Shown here: positions 1 through 10,769 of the stretch, one piece after another
How the letters are laid out: every line of letters starts with the position of its first letter
How positions within the stretch are numbered: the first letter of the stretch is position 1
Assembly: GCF_910592395.1 (NCBI RefSeq)
Contig: NC_088311.1
Location: 13,830,501-13,894,500 of the forward strand
Reading direction: 5' to 3'
DNA length: 64,000 nt
Source of the DNA: Lineus longissimus
Lineage: Eukaryota > Nemertea > Pilidiophora > Heteronemertea > Lineidae
The notes under the pieces: model-generated
Databases searched by the model: none
What the model was told of the DNA's origin: nothing
What the model saw: only the letters and a program-made list of their open reading frames with translations
Translations under genes and position numbers: made by a program

Positions 1-133
1 TTGCTGTCTCGTCATACGCCCGGACTTTCCCTATCAGTTGTAGCAAGTCCTTCCCGTGAAGGTTAGCGTTCGCGTTCAGCCACAGGCGTGGCTTCAAGCT
101 GCTTGCCTGCTGCTGGTCATCGTGGCACGCCAT
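1..133 (-). CDS. Partial reading frame running off the window edge, unknown product
   Basis: The minus strand opens with ATG at 133-131 and stays open for 44 codons to the window edge. The start (MACHDDQQQASSLKPRL) is followed by a stretch rich in Leu, Asn and Ala. I do not recognise it. A possible LTR lies just upstream on the same strand (333-1136), so it could be the N-terminus of a retrotransposon gag, but no gag motif is visible in so few residues. A short chance frame is the alternative. Confidence 0.3.
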   Translation of the reverse strand, partial: MACHDDQQQASSLKPRLWLNANANLHGKDLLQLIGKVRAYDETA

Positions 134-332
134 GTTGACTGTTCTCCAATACGAGTAGAAGTGAGGTCGTCTGTGTTGGCTGTCGACATTTGAGGGAAAG
201 ATTACGTCAATCTTTTCATTCCCTTGAAAGGGTTGACTTGAACCCTCCTGCCTGATGCAATGGTGTGGAACCTATCCATTCAGCGCTTGCCTAGGACGGA
301 GTGCGGTTCACGCCTACCGTTTGTGCCAGGAG

Positions 333-1136
333 TGATGTAACCATTTAATAAATTTGAGGCTCTTTTGCGTGCTTTATGTCTATTGGGCGTTGGTTGTTTT
401 ATTAGGTTCCAATCAATCTTGTCCGCCCTATCCGCGTGAATTTTCACTGGGACTTAGAAGTCCTGGATAAGAGGGACAGACCAATTAGAACCGAGGCTTT
501 GCCTATAATTTATATTATATTACAAGTTATTCTCCAAGTCTGACCGCCCGGCAGACTATTCTTGGCCCTTCTGAAGATAAGATTAATAAGTAAACTCTGT
601 GGAAAAAAGGAACAAATTCTGTGGGCCCTCCAACATATCAGAATTAAAACATTGAGTTGAGAGGTGAGCTATTTAAACAATATTTAGCACTTTAAACAAT
701 AAGAATCGAGTTCATACCGATAGTCACCCAGACATTTCGAGATCGAGAATTGCTCATTTACGGTACTCTCCTTTTCATTATAGTTCTGTCTGAGCACCAA
801 GCAGACTTATAGATTATGTTTATTTTTGGTTCGAACACCCAGCGAACCTGATTATATTCTCTAATGTCTGATCCACCCAGCAGACTAGACTATTTTATCT
901 TCAGTGCGATCCAGCGGATCTCTGATTATTTTCTCTAATGTCTGACCACCCAGCAGACTAGTTTATTTCATATCTTTGGTCCGATTACCAAGCGAACCAC
1001 TTATTATTTTAAATACTTTTTGTTACAAGTGAGGTCCTAGATAAGGTCTGCGCTGTTCGCTTCCTCACGAAAGAATGACTGGACTACGAGAATTACGCAG
1101 GTAGCGCCGTCTGGTGTTAACTTAGGATAGCTAACA
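333..1136 (-). repeat. Possible solo or 5' LTR (TG...CA) with internal hairpin array
   Basis: Read on the minus strand this block starts TGTTAGCTATCC and ends GGTTACATCA, i.e. TG...CA, and is followed about 200 bases later by the open frame at the window edge. Its second half holds several short hairpins of similar loop sequence. No partner LTR is in the window, so the assignment rests only on the termini and the position. Treat the boundaries as provisional. Confidence 0.22.
535..1002. repeat. Array of about seven small hairpins with shared loop, differing stems
   Basis: Short inverted repeats recur every 40-60 bases in the right part: GTCTGaccacccagCAGAC (near 943), TCTGatccacccagCAGA (near 870), GGTTCGaacacccagCGAACC (near 829), GATCCagcGGATC (near 910), GGTCCGattaccaagCGAACC (near 980, imperfect), with outliers near 538 and 787. 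The loop core (ACC-CCAG) is kept while the stem sequences change in both arms together. Function unknown. Confidence 0.5.
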
Positions 1137-1549
1137 TTGAAACAAGAACACTAATAACAAACAGACAGTCAATTGTTGAAGGGTGTAAAACACAATGCCA
1201 AATTCAAATTCTTGCAAATGGTGCTGTTGAACTTTTCAAGTGGAATGAATCAAACTTATTTTCATTTGTGACGTTATTTGCTAATGATTGTTTACACCAT
1301 TCAACAGCTTGACATGTTCATCAAACCCGATTGACTGGAGAAGTGAAAGTATTAGCTGAAAGATATAACAGATTTTTCCTGAATGACAACAGCATGGATG
1401 TACATTTACAACAGACAAATTGATGACAAACTTCAAGTTAAACCAATCACAATCTTGCAGGAAGATGTCCTGTAATAGGTATTTAAGTTTACACCTTTAA
1501 CACTGGCATTGGTCATGCTGCTCAAATTACATACTTTATCAGCTTTTTT
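1137..1549. other. No gene seen
   Basis: AT-rich sequence between the possible LTR and the first hairpin-headed repeat. No open frame with recognisable protein similarity and no clear repeat structure was seen. Confidence 0.5.
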
Positions 1550-2050
1550 AGCTCACCTGTCAGGTGAGCTTATACGATACCGCGGCGTCTGGCGTCCATC
1601 GTCGTCGTCGTCGTCCGTCGTTAACTTTTGACAAAATCGTGGCACGTTTCTTAACCGCTTGACCCAGAAAGTTCATACTTGGTGTGTGGGTACCCCTAGG
1701 CAAGACCTTCCTTCAGAATGAAAATCAGTGCAATTTGACTGCTGGTCTGCCATATAGGGGGCGCTCTTTGAAAACCTATTTTTGTCATTTTGAAGCTTAT
1801 GGTTAAAGCTAGAGCGATGAAAATTTTATGGTGGGTGTATCTAATAAAGGTACATCACATATCACACGGGTTTTTGATTTGACCTTCATTTCAAGGTCAC
1901 AGAGGTCGAACTCTAAAATTTCTTTGATCATGGCACGTTTTTTTGTTATTGGTCATAGACTCTCTAAATTTGATATGTAGACACCTATTGGGCATCTCTA
2001 CATGTTGACACAGATTTAGGTCAGGTATAAGTAGGTCAAGGTTAAAAAAG
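1550..2050 (+). repeat. Old, diverged family-1 hairpin-headed element (AGCTCACCT head)
   Basis: It starts with the palindrome AGCTCACCTGTCAGGTGAGCT, then a GTC triplet array (about 1597-1620), then core sequence with the phrases TGGCACGTTTCTTAACCG and TCAAGGTCACAGAGGTCGAA that recur in the cleaner copies at 3195-4320 and 31892-33029. The head differs in sequence and loop length from those copies yet is still a perfect palindrome. It fades after about 2050 without a recognisable 3' end. Confidence 0.7.
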
Positions 2051-3194
2051 CCCATTTTCTTTATTCCAGCAGATTGAAGTTTGAAATGAAGTTTTAGAGG
2101 TCGGCCTGATAAAGAGGTTTCGATATTAAATAGATTAGTTTCGTTTCGTATCACTAGGTGGCGGTATGTGCAAAAATGTCAGTTGGCACATTGCCAGCAG
2201 TTTTGAATTTCGCGGTTCGAGGCAATCCGTCGGGTATCCCATGCGCAGTGTTGTACTGTGCCACTAGATCTGCATACTACAAGTATGGAAGACAGCCATT
2301 TTATGAATTTGAAGCGAGACGAAGAAGGAATTAAATCACCTTGAATCAATGCTAAAACTTAATCATCCGCTCTTCGGATGAGGTCGTATGTGTTGATTAC
2401 ATTCTTGTGATTGGTTTGAGATTATTAGTTTGTCCTCATTGCCGGTTGTTTCAGAAAATTTTGACTGTGATTGGAAGGTAAAATGAGAAACTTGTCACTC
2501 TGTTCTTCGGCTTGGAATGGGGATAGTCAATGCAGAGCCAGTTGGTACAAGCTGCCTTGCGAATCGGGGTGGCGTAATAATACTGTGAAAGAACAATAAA
2601 ATGATGAATTGTAGCAGTGTGTGTCAGAAATTATGTGATTTCCATTGCATTTGACGATCCCAAAGTTTCGAGAGTATGGCAAAATGGCTGCTGCCGTCAT
2701 TGGAGATTAGCGTCAAGCCGGAACCTTTCGTTACAATGTGGGCTTTTAAACACAAGTTAATGGTTTATAATCACCCAGACGCTACTCATTAGGTAAAGCT
2801 CTACTAAAAACACTTGCTTTAATTTTTGTAAACATGTCACGAGTGCTTAAAAAGAACCATTTTTGTGATCGTTTATCGTCGCTGTAGAAATGTACACAGA
2901 GTCAGTCAGTGTGTCAACACAACAACGGTGTTAGTATACACATGAATCCATGACACATGGAGACACGAATGTAAACATTTGCCTGTTGGGTCGGAAGGAG
3001 TTCACCGTTACCGATCACTGCCCCAAGAAAGGTCATCTGAGCTGGTTGACTAAAGTAGATGATGATAATGATCAGTGTAGCACAGCTGTCATAGTTTGGC
3101 CGATAGTCGGATTCATAAGTAAATGTCACTGACACTGCCCTTCTGGGTCGCTGTGCAAAAACTATTGGGCCGATTTCTTCAAAGTTTGGTTTTT
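2051..3194. other. No gene seen
   Basis: Short frames on both strands here (for example 2914-3135) have no recognisable domain and overlap one another. The word AAAATGGCTGCTGCCG near 2690 looks like an initiation context, but the frame after it is not supported. I see no RNA gene or transposon terminus. Confidence 0.5.
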
Positions 3195-3245
3195 AGCTCA
3201 CCTCTTAGCAGAGGTGAGCTTATCCCATACCGTGGCGTCCGTCGT

Positions 3246-3280
<35 letters not shown>

Positions 3281-4320
3281 CGTCGTCCGTTAGCAGGGCA
3301 CGTTTCGTAACTGTTAGAGCTATTGAGTTGAAACTTTGTACACATGTACCCTTATGTAATGACACCTTGGATACCAAGTTTCGGTCCGTTTCGTTTCATG
3401 GTTTGGCCACCAGGGGGCCAAACGTTAAAAGTGAAAATATGCAATATCTCCCTTAATAGTAGTCGGGAAATTTTGAAAAAAATATGGTAGGTACTTCTAG
3501 CAAAGGTGCATCATATATCCTCCAGGTTTTTGATTTGACCTCCTTTTCAAGGTCACAGAGGTCAAATGGTGTAAATTGGCCGTTAGGATGTAACGATGGC
3601 ACGTTTCTAAACTGCAATGACTATTGATACCAAATTTGGTACACATTTACCCCTTAGTCAGGTGATCTCAGGGACCGAAGTTTGGTCCAATATGATTCAC
3701 CACTTGACCACCAGGGGGCAAAATCCAAAAACCTTAAAAATGTGATTATTCCTTAACTTCTTGCCCGATTGCCACCAATTTGATATCATGGGTACATCTA
3801 ACCACCATACAGTATATGTCACACAGGTTTTTAATTTGACCTTCTTGTCAAGGTCACAGAGGTCAAATGGCGTAAATTCGCCGTCAGGCCGTAACTATGG
3901 CACGTTTCTTAACTGCAATGATTATTGATCACAAATTAAGTACCCATGTACCCCTTGGTCAGGTGATCTCAGGTACCGAAGTTTGGTGCAATCTGATTAG
4001 CCGTTTTGCCTCCAGGGAGGGGGCCAAATCCTAAATTCTTCAAAATGCCATTATTCCTAGTAATGACTAGCCCGATTGGCACCAATTTTATATCATAGGT
4101 ACATCTAATTCTAACAACCATTCAATGTGTCACCCGGGTCTTCTTTGATTTGACCTACTTTTCAAGGTCACAGAGGTCGAATGTTATGTAAATTGGCCAT
4201 TTTGGGGAAATTGTAATTGCTTGGACCTACATCAAACCTAACACTACATGACACAATACCATGCTCTTTATCCATCTTTCCTCCACATGAGGTGAGCACA
4301 ATGGCCCTGGCCATTTCATT
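3195..4320 (+). mobile_element. Family-1 hairpin-headed element, copy A (putative Helentron-associated type)
   Basis: Head: an 11-bp-stem palindrome, AGCTCACCTCT/AGAGGTGAGCT with loop TAGC. Next comes a GTC-type array (about 3236-3292), then three core repeats beginning GGCACGTTT at 3297, 3598 and 3899, a period of 301 bases. The 3' end carries the inverted head (GAGGTGAGC near 4290) followed by a terminal hairpin AATGGCCCTGGCCATT and TTCATT. Copy B (31892-33029) matches almost base for base and ends at the same point, which fixes both boundaries. The plan (inverted repeat, microsatellite, core tandem repeats, 3' stem-loop) is that of non-autonomous Helentron-associated elements; this class assignment is inference. 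Long poly-arginine frames across the GTC array are artefacts. Confidence 0.75.
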
Positions 4321-4560
4321 TACCTACTTTTCAAGGTCACAAGGTCAAGGTCGTCCAGGGCACTGCCGTTAGACAACAGTGGCACGTTTTGTAACCGCTG
4401 CAGCTATTGAACTCTAACTTGGTGCACATGTACCCCTGGGTGATCGCTACTCAGAGGTCAAATTGCGATCTTACATGATTCATGGTTTGCCCACCAGAGG
4501 GCCGAAGGTCATAAATGAAAATATGTGGACCATACAGGGGTCGTTGACAATTGTCAAGAT
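4321..4560 (+). repeat. Diverged core repeat of the family-1 element type
   Basis: Immediately after copy A the sequence again shows core phrases: TCAAGGTCACAAGGTCAAGG, TGGCACGTTTTGTAACCGC and CATGATTCATGGTTTGCCCA. It diverges from copy A more than copies A and B differ from each other, so it is an older element into or beside which copy A inserted. No head or terminal hairpin of its own is visible. Confidence 0.55.
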
Positions 4561-5920
4561 GCAACAGTACCTGCATATAGTTTACCCACATTTTGTAGCT
4601 GATGGATTGAAACCTGGCACCTAGGGTTCGACAGCAGTTCATCTCCCATACACAACAAAATAAAATGTGACCAAGATTAGCCAGGGATTACTTAGCCTAA
4701 TCCATCTACCAGAACATATTTTGTGGGTAATGATATTAAGAAGTTTTAGGTTGGGTCTTAGTTTTATAGTCCTATGGGTCTTTGTGTTATAGATGGGTCT
4801 TAGTTTTATAGAGTCTTGGGTCTTAGGTTTATAGACAACCGCTATAAAGTGCACTTGCTTGCAGAATGTTTTTCATTGAGGAATACGGAACAAAGTCAAA
4901 ATAACACAAAACTTTGTCAGTATAATCAATTCCAAACGATGTGAATGCAATTAAACTACCTATGAACAACCAACACTCGATAGTGGATTGATGATGGCCG
5001 GAGAGCCAAGTATCCTCGCTCCTCGCATCTAGGCAATACAAGTCATCTACACTGACTTCACTTGCTACTCCACACACCATCCACCATCTTGATTGTTTTA
5101 ACCTGGATTTGCGGTTGCCCATCCGCATACTATTACAACATGTATCATGATTGTAAGAATTGTTTCAATATTGTTTAAATGGACTCAAACAATACGTCAA
5201 CAAAATAGATTTATTAATCTTCAGCCATCTTGGAGGGAATACAGAACCACGTGATACATAGTTTAACAACCAAACAACAGCACCTATCAGGAACAAGTTG
5301 TCTGCTAGTAGCCAACTTGTATATATACTGTAAGATCACCATTGATATTCTATCATCCTTTTCTTTTTCAAATTAAAGTCTTTAGGCTTTAAAATTTAAA
5401 CTTCTCACCTAAACCAGATTCATTCAATCTCTAATTAAACTCTAAACTAAATTATTATGACATCAAGAATACCAAACTAAATCAACCAGAAATTACAATG
5501 ACAAACTTGTCAAAATTTCTCAAAAAGAATTACTCTAGAATAATGTTCATAGTCTATAGTTTTTCTATGGATACTATATGTTTATTTCGTACTGTAGTAC
5601 AGAGAATTACAAAGATAGTGCAGATAAGAATCACGTGCAAGGTGCGAGTGCAAGATACAAAATCATAATACACACCCAAGACATAAGTACATAGAGATTT
5701 CTTAACCGGCGGAACACAAGTTCCACATCAGAGGACAATTAACCCGTACATAAAAATACTAACAGTTCTTTAATTTCTTCTGTATTCAGAAAGTTCCAGC
5801 CTTCTTACACATAACCATTAATTCCCTAATCTGAGAAGCCACCATGTTTTGCCCGTTTCTATAATTTTCCCTGTTTAACTCCCTTAACATTGTCCTCAGA
5901 TCTGGAACCTGATATCTACT
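4561..5920. other. No gene seen; may include LINE 3' flank
   Basis: Three imperfect copies of GGGTCTTAGTTTTATAG lie between 4750 and 4825. The rest is AT-rich with no supported reading frame. The lower-coordinate end of the minus-strand LINE at 5921-7150 may extend into this stretch as untranslated sequence, but I cannot place its terminus. Confidence 0.45.
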
Positions 5921-7150
5921 CTAATTATGATTGTTAAAAATAGTAGTAAAACTTTTCCCTATTGGCGACTTTGACCCCGAGGTGATTAACTGAACACTGA
6001 CCCTAACAAACTTATTCTCTGAAACCCTCAATCCATGTGTAAACTTGACAAACCTTTTCTCGAGTTGTGACTTTATACAACAATCCTGCACAACATCTGG
6101 CAAGAGTACATTATGAGTACGGTATGGTAAAAATAATAATTGTCGGATACATTTCTGCCATGCAATATACAGTTCTTCCATACACACCTGAGACAAGTCC
6201 AATAATTGGTACCCATACAATGGCATACAATAACATTTAAATAAACTGTAGCGTGTCTGAAAATTTGCAATTGAGCTAGAAGTAGGTTAGTCCGCCTATA
6301 CAAATCGTTTACCATACACTGTACCCGTCTCATTCTTACATCACCCCCCCAACAAAATGCCCAAATGAATTTCCTCCCTCGACAGGCGTACCATATTCCC
6401 TTGAAAAATTACCCCATCAGGTGGATCGTCACAACCAAATACTAAAGAACGGCTTTTTGTAGCATTAAAAACAATTTTGCCAGCATCTATCTCAATCCAA
6501 AGAATGACTGAGCTAGCAGGATTAAGTCATCGGCATACGCAAATTCACCACAAAATATGCTACCTTCATAACAACCCACACCCGACCGAGACAATTTTTC
6601 CACAAGTTCATCAATGTAGATGCCAAACAGGAAAGGAGATAGCACCCCACCCTGTTTCACACTATTACTAACACTAAAATCAGATGAAATACTATCGCCC
6701 CATTGGACCTACATACGTTGACCAATATATAGGATTGCCAAAAAACGAGCAATCAAAGGACACAAACCCTTATTTACAAGAAGCCTGAATAATTTCACAA
6801 AATGGACACTATCAAACGCACGACTAGCATCAAGCATCATACAATATACAGGAGTTTTACTACTGTTGTAGTATTCTATTACTTCGTTTACAACAGTGCT
6901 ACAGGTAGCAGTGGAAAGTCCAGCTTTGAACCGAATTGAGCATCAGCGGTTTTAACACAGCATCATATTTCTTCAAAAAAACGTTGTCTAAAATTTTACC
7001 AATGATACTGCTAAGTGATATTCCTCTATAATTGTCAGATGAACTCAAGGATTTACGATTATTCTTCGGAATAGGTATCACCCTCGTCTTAGAAAAACTA
7101 GTAGGACAACATCCATGTGAGACCATAGAGCTTAGAAGCAAGGATAGCAT
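5921..7150 (-). pseudogene. Non-LTR retrotransposon reverse transcriptase, broken
   Basis: Conserved reverse transcriptase blocks appear in order on the minus strand but in different frames: a finger block with KTRVIPIPKNN and DNYRGISL (7100-7000), motif A LDASRAFDS (near 6820), GVLSPFLFGIYIDEL (6650-6600), the catalytic YADD at 6537-6526, then LSREEIHLGILLG (near 6370) and a C-terminal block with PYRTHNVLLP (6140-6100). These are standard features of LINE ORF2. At least one frameshift near 6930 and an in-frame stop after the fingers-palm region inactivate it. The endonuclease is absent: the upstream edge abuts the Gypsy RNase H at about 7150-7160 on the same strand, so the LINE is 5'-truncated there or a deletion joined the two. 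The clade is not certain. Confidence 0.85.
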
Positions 7151-7155
7151 AACAT

Positions 7156-7735
7156 TTAATTTACGACCTCCATGAATAAATGACTGAATGACAACGCGTC
7201 TGCCTCGATGTTTTTCTTCCCTGCCAAGTACTTAACTTTAAAGTTGAAATCCGCGAGTTCTGCAACCCAGCGATGTCCTGTAGCGTTGAGTTTGGCAGTA
7301 CTAAACACGTAGGTTAGCGGATTATTGTCTGTATACACTGTGAAGTCTGAAACGTAATACAGATAGTCCCTGAATTTTTCCGTATTTGCCCATTTCAATG
7401 CGAGAAACTCCAACTTTCCTGAATGAAGATGGTAATTTCTCTCTGCTGGTGTCAATGTTCTGGACCCAAAACCGATAACGCGAAGTTTATTTTCTAGCTG
7501 CTGGTAGAGCACACAGCCTAACCCATCACCAATTGCGTCTGTCTTCAGTATCATCTCCTTGTTCACATCAGCATATCCTAGGACAGACGGTTTCACAAGG
7601 TAGTCCAAAAGTTCATTTAACACCTTCTTGTGTTTGGCTAACCAACACACCGGTTGATTATTTGGCAATTGTCCTTGGTTTTTACCGTTCTTGTCTTTCT
7701 ATTCGTGTCTTTTCCGTTTTGTCTTGTAATTAATT
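7156..7735 (-). pseudogene. Gypsy RNase H domain
   Basis: The frame 7668-7156 encodes an RNase H of the Ty3/Gypsy kind: ILKTDAIGDGLGCVLYQQ carries the first catalytic Asp, KLEFLALKWA the Glu, and VYTDNNPLTYV the next Asp. It closes with EADALSFSHLF, where the family usually has DALSR. The link to the RT (about 7735-7668) is frameshifted and low in complexity (Lys/Arg rich). After DALS the sequence runs straight into LINE sequence, so no integrase follows. It would degrade the RNA of RNA-DNA hybrids during reverse transcription if intact. Confidence 0.85.
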
Positions 7736-9196
7736 GTCCTTGCACAATAGATCATACAGTGGTTTTGCTTTGGTGGCAAAATCTGGAATGTATGTTGTAT
7801 AGTAACCGATCAATCCCAGCAAGCGTCTCACTTCACCAACATTGCTTGGAATCCTCTCTCTCAGTTTCTGCACAGCTTCCACGTCTGCTTCGTCCTCGCT
7901 GATCCTTTCTTCCGATACGATTTTTCCTATGTACCGGACCTGTTTTTTGAACAGATGACACTTTCTCGCCTTGAGCTTGGCACCCTTCTCCTTGCAGCGT
8001 TGCAGCACCAAGCTTACAGCCTTGACATGATCGCTATACGTCTTGGAAAATATTAGGACATCATCAAGATATGGAATGCATATCACGTACACCAAGCGAT
8101 CGAACAACTTTAGCATATATCGTTGGAACTCTGGTGGTGCCCCCAAGAGACCAAATGGAATCCGAATATATTCGTACAATCCAAACGGCGTTGATATCCC
8201 AGTAAGCGGTTGACTCTCCTCATCTAGGAATCCCCGGTGATAAGCTTTTCCCATGTCTAGGGTCGAAAACCATGAGTATCCTGACAACTGATCATAAACA
8301 TCCTGAATTTTCATGATAGGATGTCTGTCCTTGTAACACTTTGAGTTCAAGGACCTAAAATCTCCACACACCCTCAGTGCACCACACTTTTTGCGAACAC
8401 ACACCAATGGCGACGAATAATGCGAGTGTGATTTCCGTATTATTCCATGTTCTAGTAGATTTTCGATGTACGCCTTTAATTCTGTGTATAGAGCGGGTGG
8501 AACATGACGATATGGTTCATTTACTGGTTCGGTATCTTTCAAGTGAATATGCATTTTGAGATCTTTTATACATCCCAAGTCATTGTCATTGCGTTGAAAT
8601 GCCTCGCAGTGTTCACGTAACATGTCCTGCACCTCCTCTTGTTGTTCAGGCGTAAGGTGGTCTAAGTTTATGTTTGGCAACCACTTCTCCTCATTTTCCA
8701 TTGCAGCATCCGATGATGATGGTGATTCTGATTTTTCCTCAGCTTCACACTTCACCGTGTTGATTTGACATGTTTTTACATGCTCCGAATCGCAACACTC
8801 CGAACACTGCTTCGCGGCATCTACATCCACAGTGAAAAAAGCTCCAACTACCATTAGTTTTCCTAGGACTGATTTTCCTGTTATCTTAATGTTATGCGAT
8901 GTCTCGTTCCTGATTGGTATTGTCACTTTTGCTGAATTCCCTCTCGGAATTCTGATTACACTCTCTGTCATTACCAATCCCTCTGACAATGTATCTGGTT
9001 CGAATTACACATCCCTATGTTTGGATACTGGACCAGTCCTGACACTACATACTATCGGTACTGATTGTTTTGCTGGTATCACTATGCTATCTCTCCCTGT
9101 TCTCACTGTAGCAAATTCATCCTTTTCCTGTTGGATTGCAGATACTAACGATATTCTCTGCTGATTGTCCAATCGTGGAAATAATGAATCAATCAC
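7730..9196 (-). pseudogene. Gypsy reverse transcriptase with N-terminal linker
   Basis: The frame 8989-7730 (419 codons) holds a complete RT core: SSPLVCVRKKCGALRVCGDF, FSTLDMGKAYH with the motif-A Asp, TPFGLYEYIRIPFGL, and the catalytic YLDDVLIFSK (near 8065). The thumb and connection follow (RRLLGLIGYYTTYIPDF). The upstream linker 9196-9005 is in the same frame, separated by a single TAA at 9007-9005, which shows that protease, linker and RT were one polyprotein. The RT core itself has no internal stop. One can infer RNA- and DNA-templated DNA synthesis for the ancestral protein. Confidence 0.92.
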
Positions 9197-9223
9197 CGAA
9201 TTCGAATTGTCCTTTAACTTTAC

Positions 9224-9530
9224 TCACTCAGAAATCACGTTATAACCGATTATAGGATGTTGTACTCCTTCATCTTCCGTGATTAGAAAAGGTACAACGA
9301 GGCATTGTTCTTTCACTTTGAATTGTAATTCAGCCCACCTTCTAAAAGGAATGTCCTTCCCGTTTGCTGCCGTCAATCGCAAGCTATGTCCTAACAGTTC
9401 ATCGATTGTTCTCACTTTTGCTTCTGGCAAATTCTTAGACAACCACGATTCAGAACAAACAGAAACTTGAGCTCCTGTATCCCATAAAGCAACGGTCTCA
9501 ACTTGGTCTAAACAACACTTTATCACACAT
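9224..9530 (-). pseudogene. Gypsy retropepsin-like aspartic protease
   Basis: The motif VALWDTGAQVSV contains the catalytic D-T-G triad near 9490. A flap-like stretch and a C-terminal HPIIGYNVI block follow, in the usual position of the ILG(R) motif of retropepsins. The frame is the same as that of the RT downstream and is closed by one TGA at 9226-9224. Its role is to cut the gag-pol polyprotein. The length of about 100 residues is normal. Confidence 0.85.
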
Positions 9531-9629
9531 TTTGGTTTCCTACTAAGTTGACTAACTTTGCTTGTAATCTAGGACTCACGATAGCATACGATTCTCCAGC
9601 TTCATATCGGTGGGACAACACTTTCACCT

Positions 9630-10739
9630 GTTTGTGACTATGGGGTCCTACTCTCTGTCCCTTGAGTGGGCCCCGTTCCCGTTTCCCTTATTCCTCTGCT
9701 TACATCCTCTGCTGAAATGCTCCTCTGAAAAACAGAAGAGACAGTGAATACATCTGGATTCCTTTCCTTGCTCCTGGCAACGTTTGCATACATAAATCCT
9801 ACGTTTTCAACTGGAATATCCCGATTTCTGCTCCTTCTGACGGTCATTCCTCCCTGTCTGTAATGCGGCAATCTGAGCTTTGATCTCCCTCAGTTCACGA
9901 TTGAATTTATCCTCCTTTTCCGGCTTCTCCTGAATGAATTTTACGGATGCATGTGCTTGTCCATTCGCCTTGCTTCAACTACCCGACAGCTTTGCTGCTC
10001 TCTCCTCCTCCAGACGAGTAGCCACGTTTATCCTCTCCAGGAGAATCTCATTCTCGATTTTCTCTCCACTCAATGCCTGCTTTAACTTGTTTCTGATCAC
10101 CTCCGACTTGAGTCTGTTGACAAGCTTCTCAGAAACATTTTCTGTACTTGGTCAGAACTATACGTAATGTCGTTGTCTTCCTTCAAAGCCAACAATATCT
10201 TTTGCCTAATGTCCATATATCTCCTGGCAAAGTTCTGTTCATTTTGTCCTTCCTCTGTGTCAGCTCTGACAATTTTTGTAGAGATCAGTTGCATTCCCTT
10301 CCCTAAGATGTGACCTAATCACTCTCTTTGCAGAATTCCAACCAATTTCCTCCAACCCCTCTAGGTAACTCCTTAGCTTTAACCCTGGGCTGATCGATCT
10401 TATCACAGCTGCTACAAAGTCTTCCTCAGGTTAACCCTTTAAGAGTCCACACTTGACCTGCCTGATCAGTGAGACATATGTCAGTTTATCCTTTTGGCCA
10501 GGATCACCCACCTGCCCCAAGATCTTAAATTCCTTTTTAAGAGCTTCTTTTATATCTACCGATACTGTACTTACAGAACTGCCCAGTCCTAATGAAGTCT
10601 GAATTGCCTTGGCCTCTGCCAATTTCAGTTTCAACTGCAGAATCTCAATTTCCTGTTTCAAATTTCCTATCAAATTCACCGAAGTTTCTCCTGAATTTTC
10701 TCCTTCAAGGTCCATATTTCTCACTTCATGGTCATCCAT
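9630..10739 (-). pseudogene. Gypsy gag with CCHC zinc knuckle, multiply frameshifted
   Basis: The start ATG at 10739 opens an N-terminal coiled-coil-like segment (LKQEIEILQLKLKLAEAKAI). After a stop at 10431 the capsid-like part continues in other frames (PEEDFVAAVIRSISPG near 10420; NFARRYMDIRQKILLALK near 10230). The nucleocapsid lies near 9800-9690 and reads CKRC...CIHCLFCFSEEHFSRGC, where CLFC-X4-H-X4-C is a canonical CX2CX4HX4C knuckle with an extra CX2C pair upstream. Several indels break the frame, so no gag protein can be made. Gag would form the particle and bind RNA. Confidence 0.8.
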
Positions 10740-10746
10740 TCTGAAT

Positions 10747-10766
10747 AAATCTCAGCGGGACCTCCA
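10747..10766 (-). other. Primer-binding site complementary to a tRNA-Gln 3' end
   Basis: Eight bases upstream of the gag ATG the plus strand reads AAATCTCAGCGGGACCTCCA, which looks like a tRNA 3' end with CCA. Compared with the animal tRNA-Gln 3' end as I know it, it differs at two positions. On the minus strand it directly follows GGATTACA TT, a plausible LTR end. This is the expected place for the minus-strand DNA primer site of a Gypsy element. Confidence 0.6.
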
Positions 10767-10769
10767 AAT

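Larger units (their letters stand above)
7156..10769 (-). mobile_element. Gypsy-type LTR retrotransposon, 3'-truncated and decayed
   Basis: Going down the minus strand from 10769: a primer-binding site, gag (10739 to about 9640), aspartic protease (near 9480), reverse transcriptase (8989-7730) and RNase H (7668-7156). The order protease-RT-RNase H is that of Ty3/Gypsy pol. The integrase, 3' LTR and downstream region are missing because the element stops against the LINE at about 7150. Gag is in a different frame from pol and is itself shifted several times; the protease-to-RT part is one frame with two stops. Confidence 0.88.

Noticed and set aside
3214-3456. Open frame with a poly-arginine run (also at 31911-32165)
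   Set aside because: It is translation of the GTC triplet array in a non-coding repeat; all frames of the array are open on both strands.
5921-10769. LINE and Gypsy as one chimeric retroelement
   Set aside because: They are on the same strand and abut, but each has its own RT and the join falls at the end of RNase H with no shared signals; truncation or deletion is simpler.
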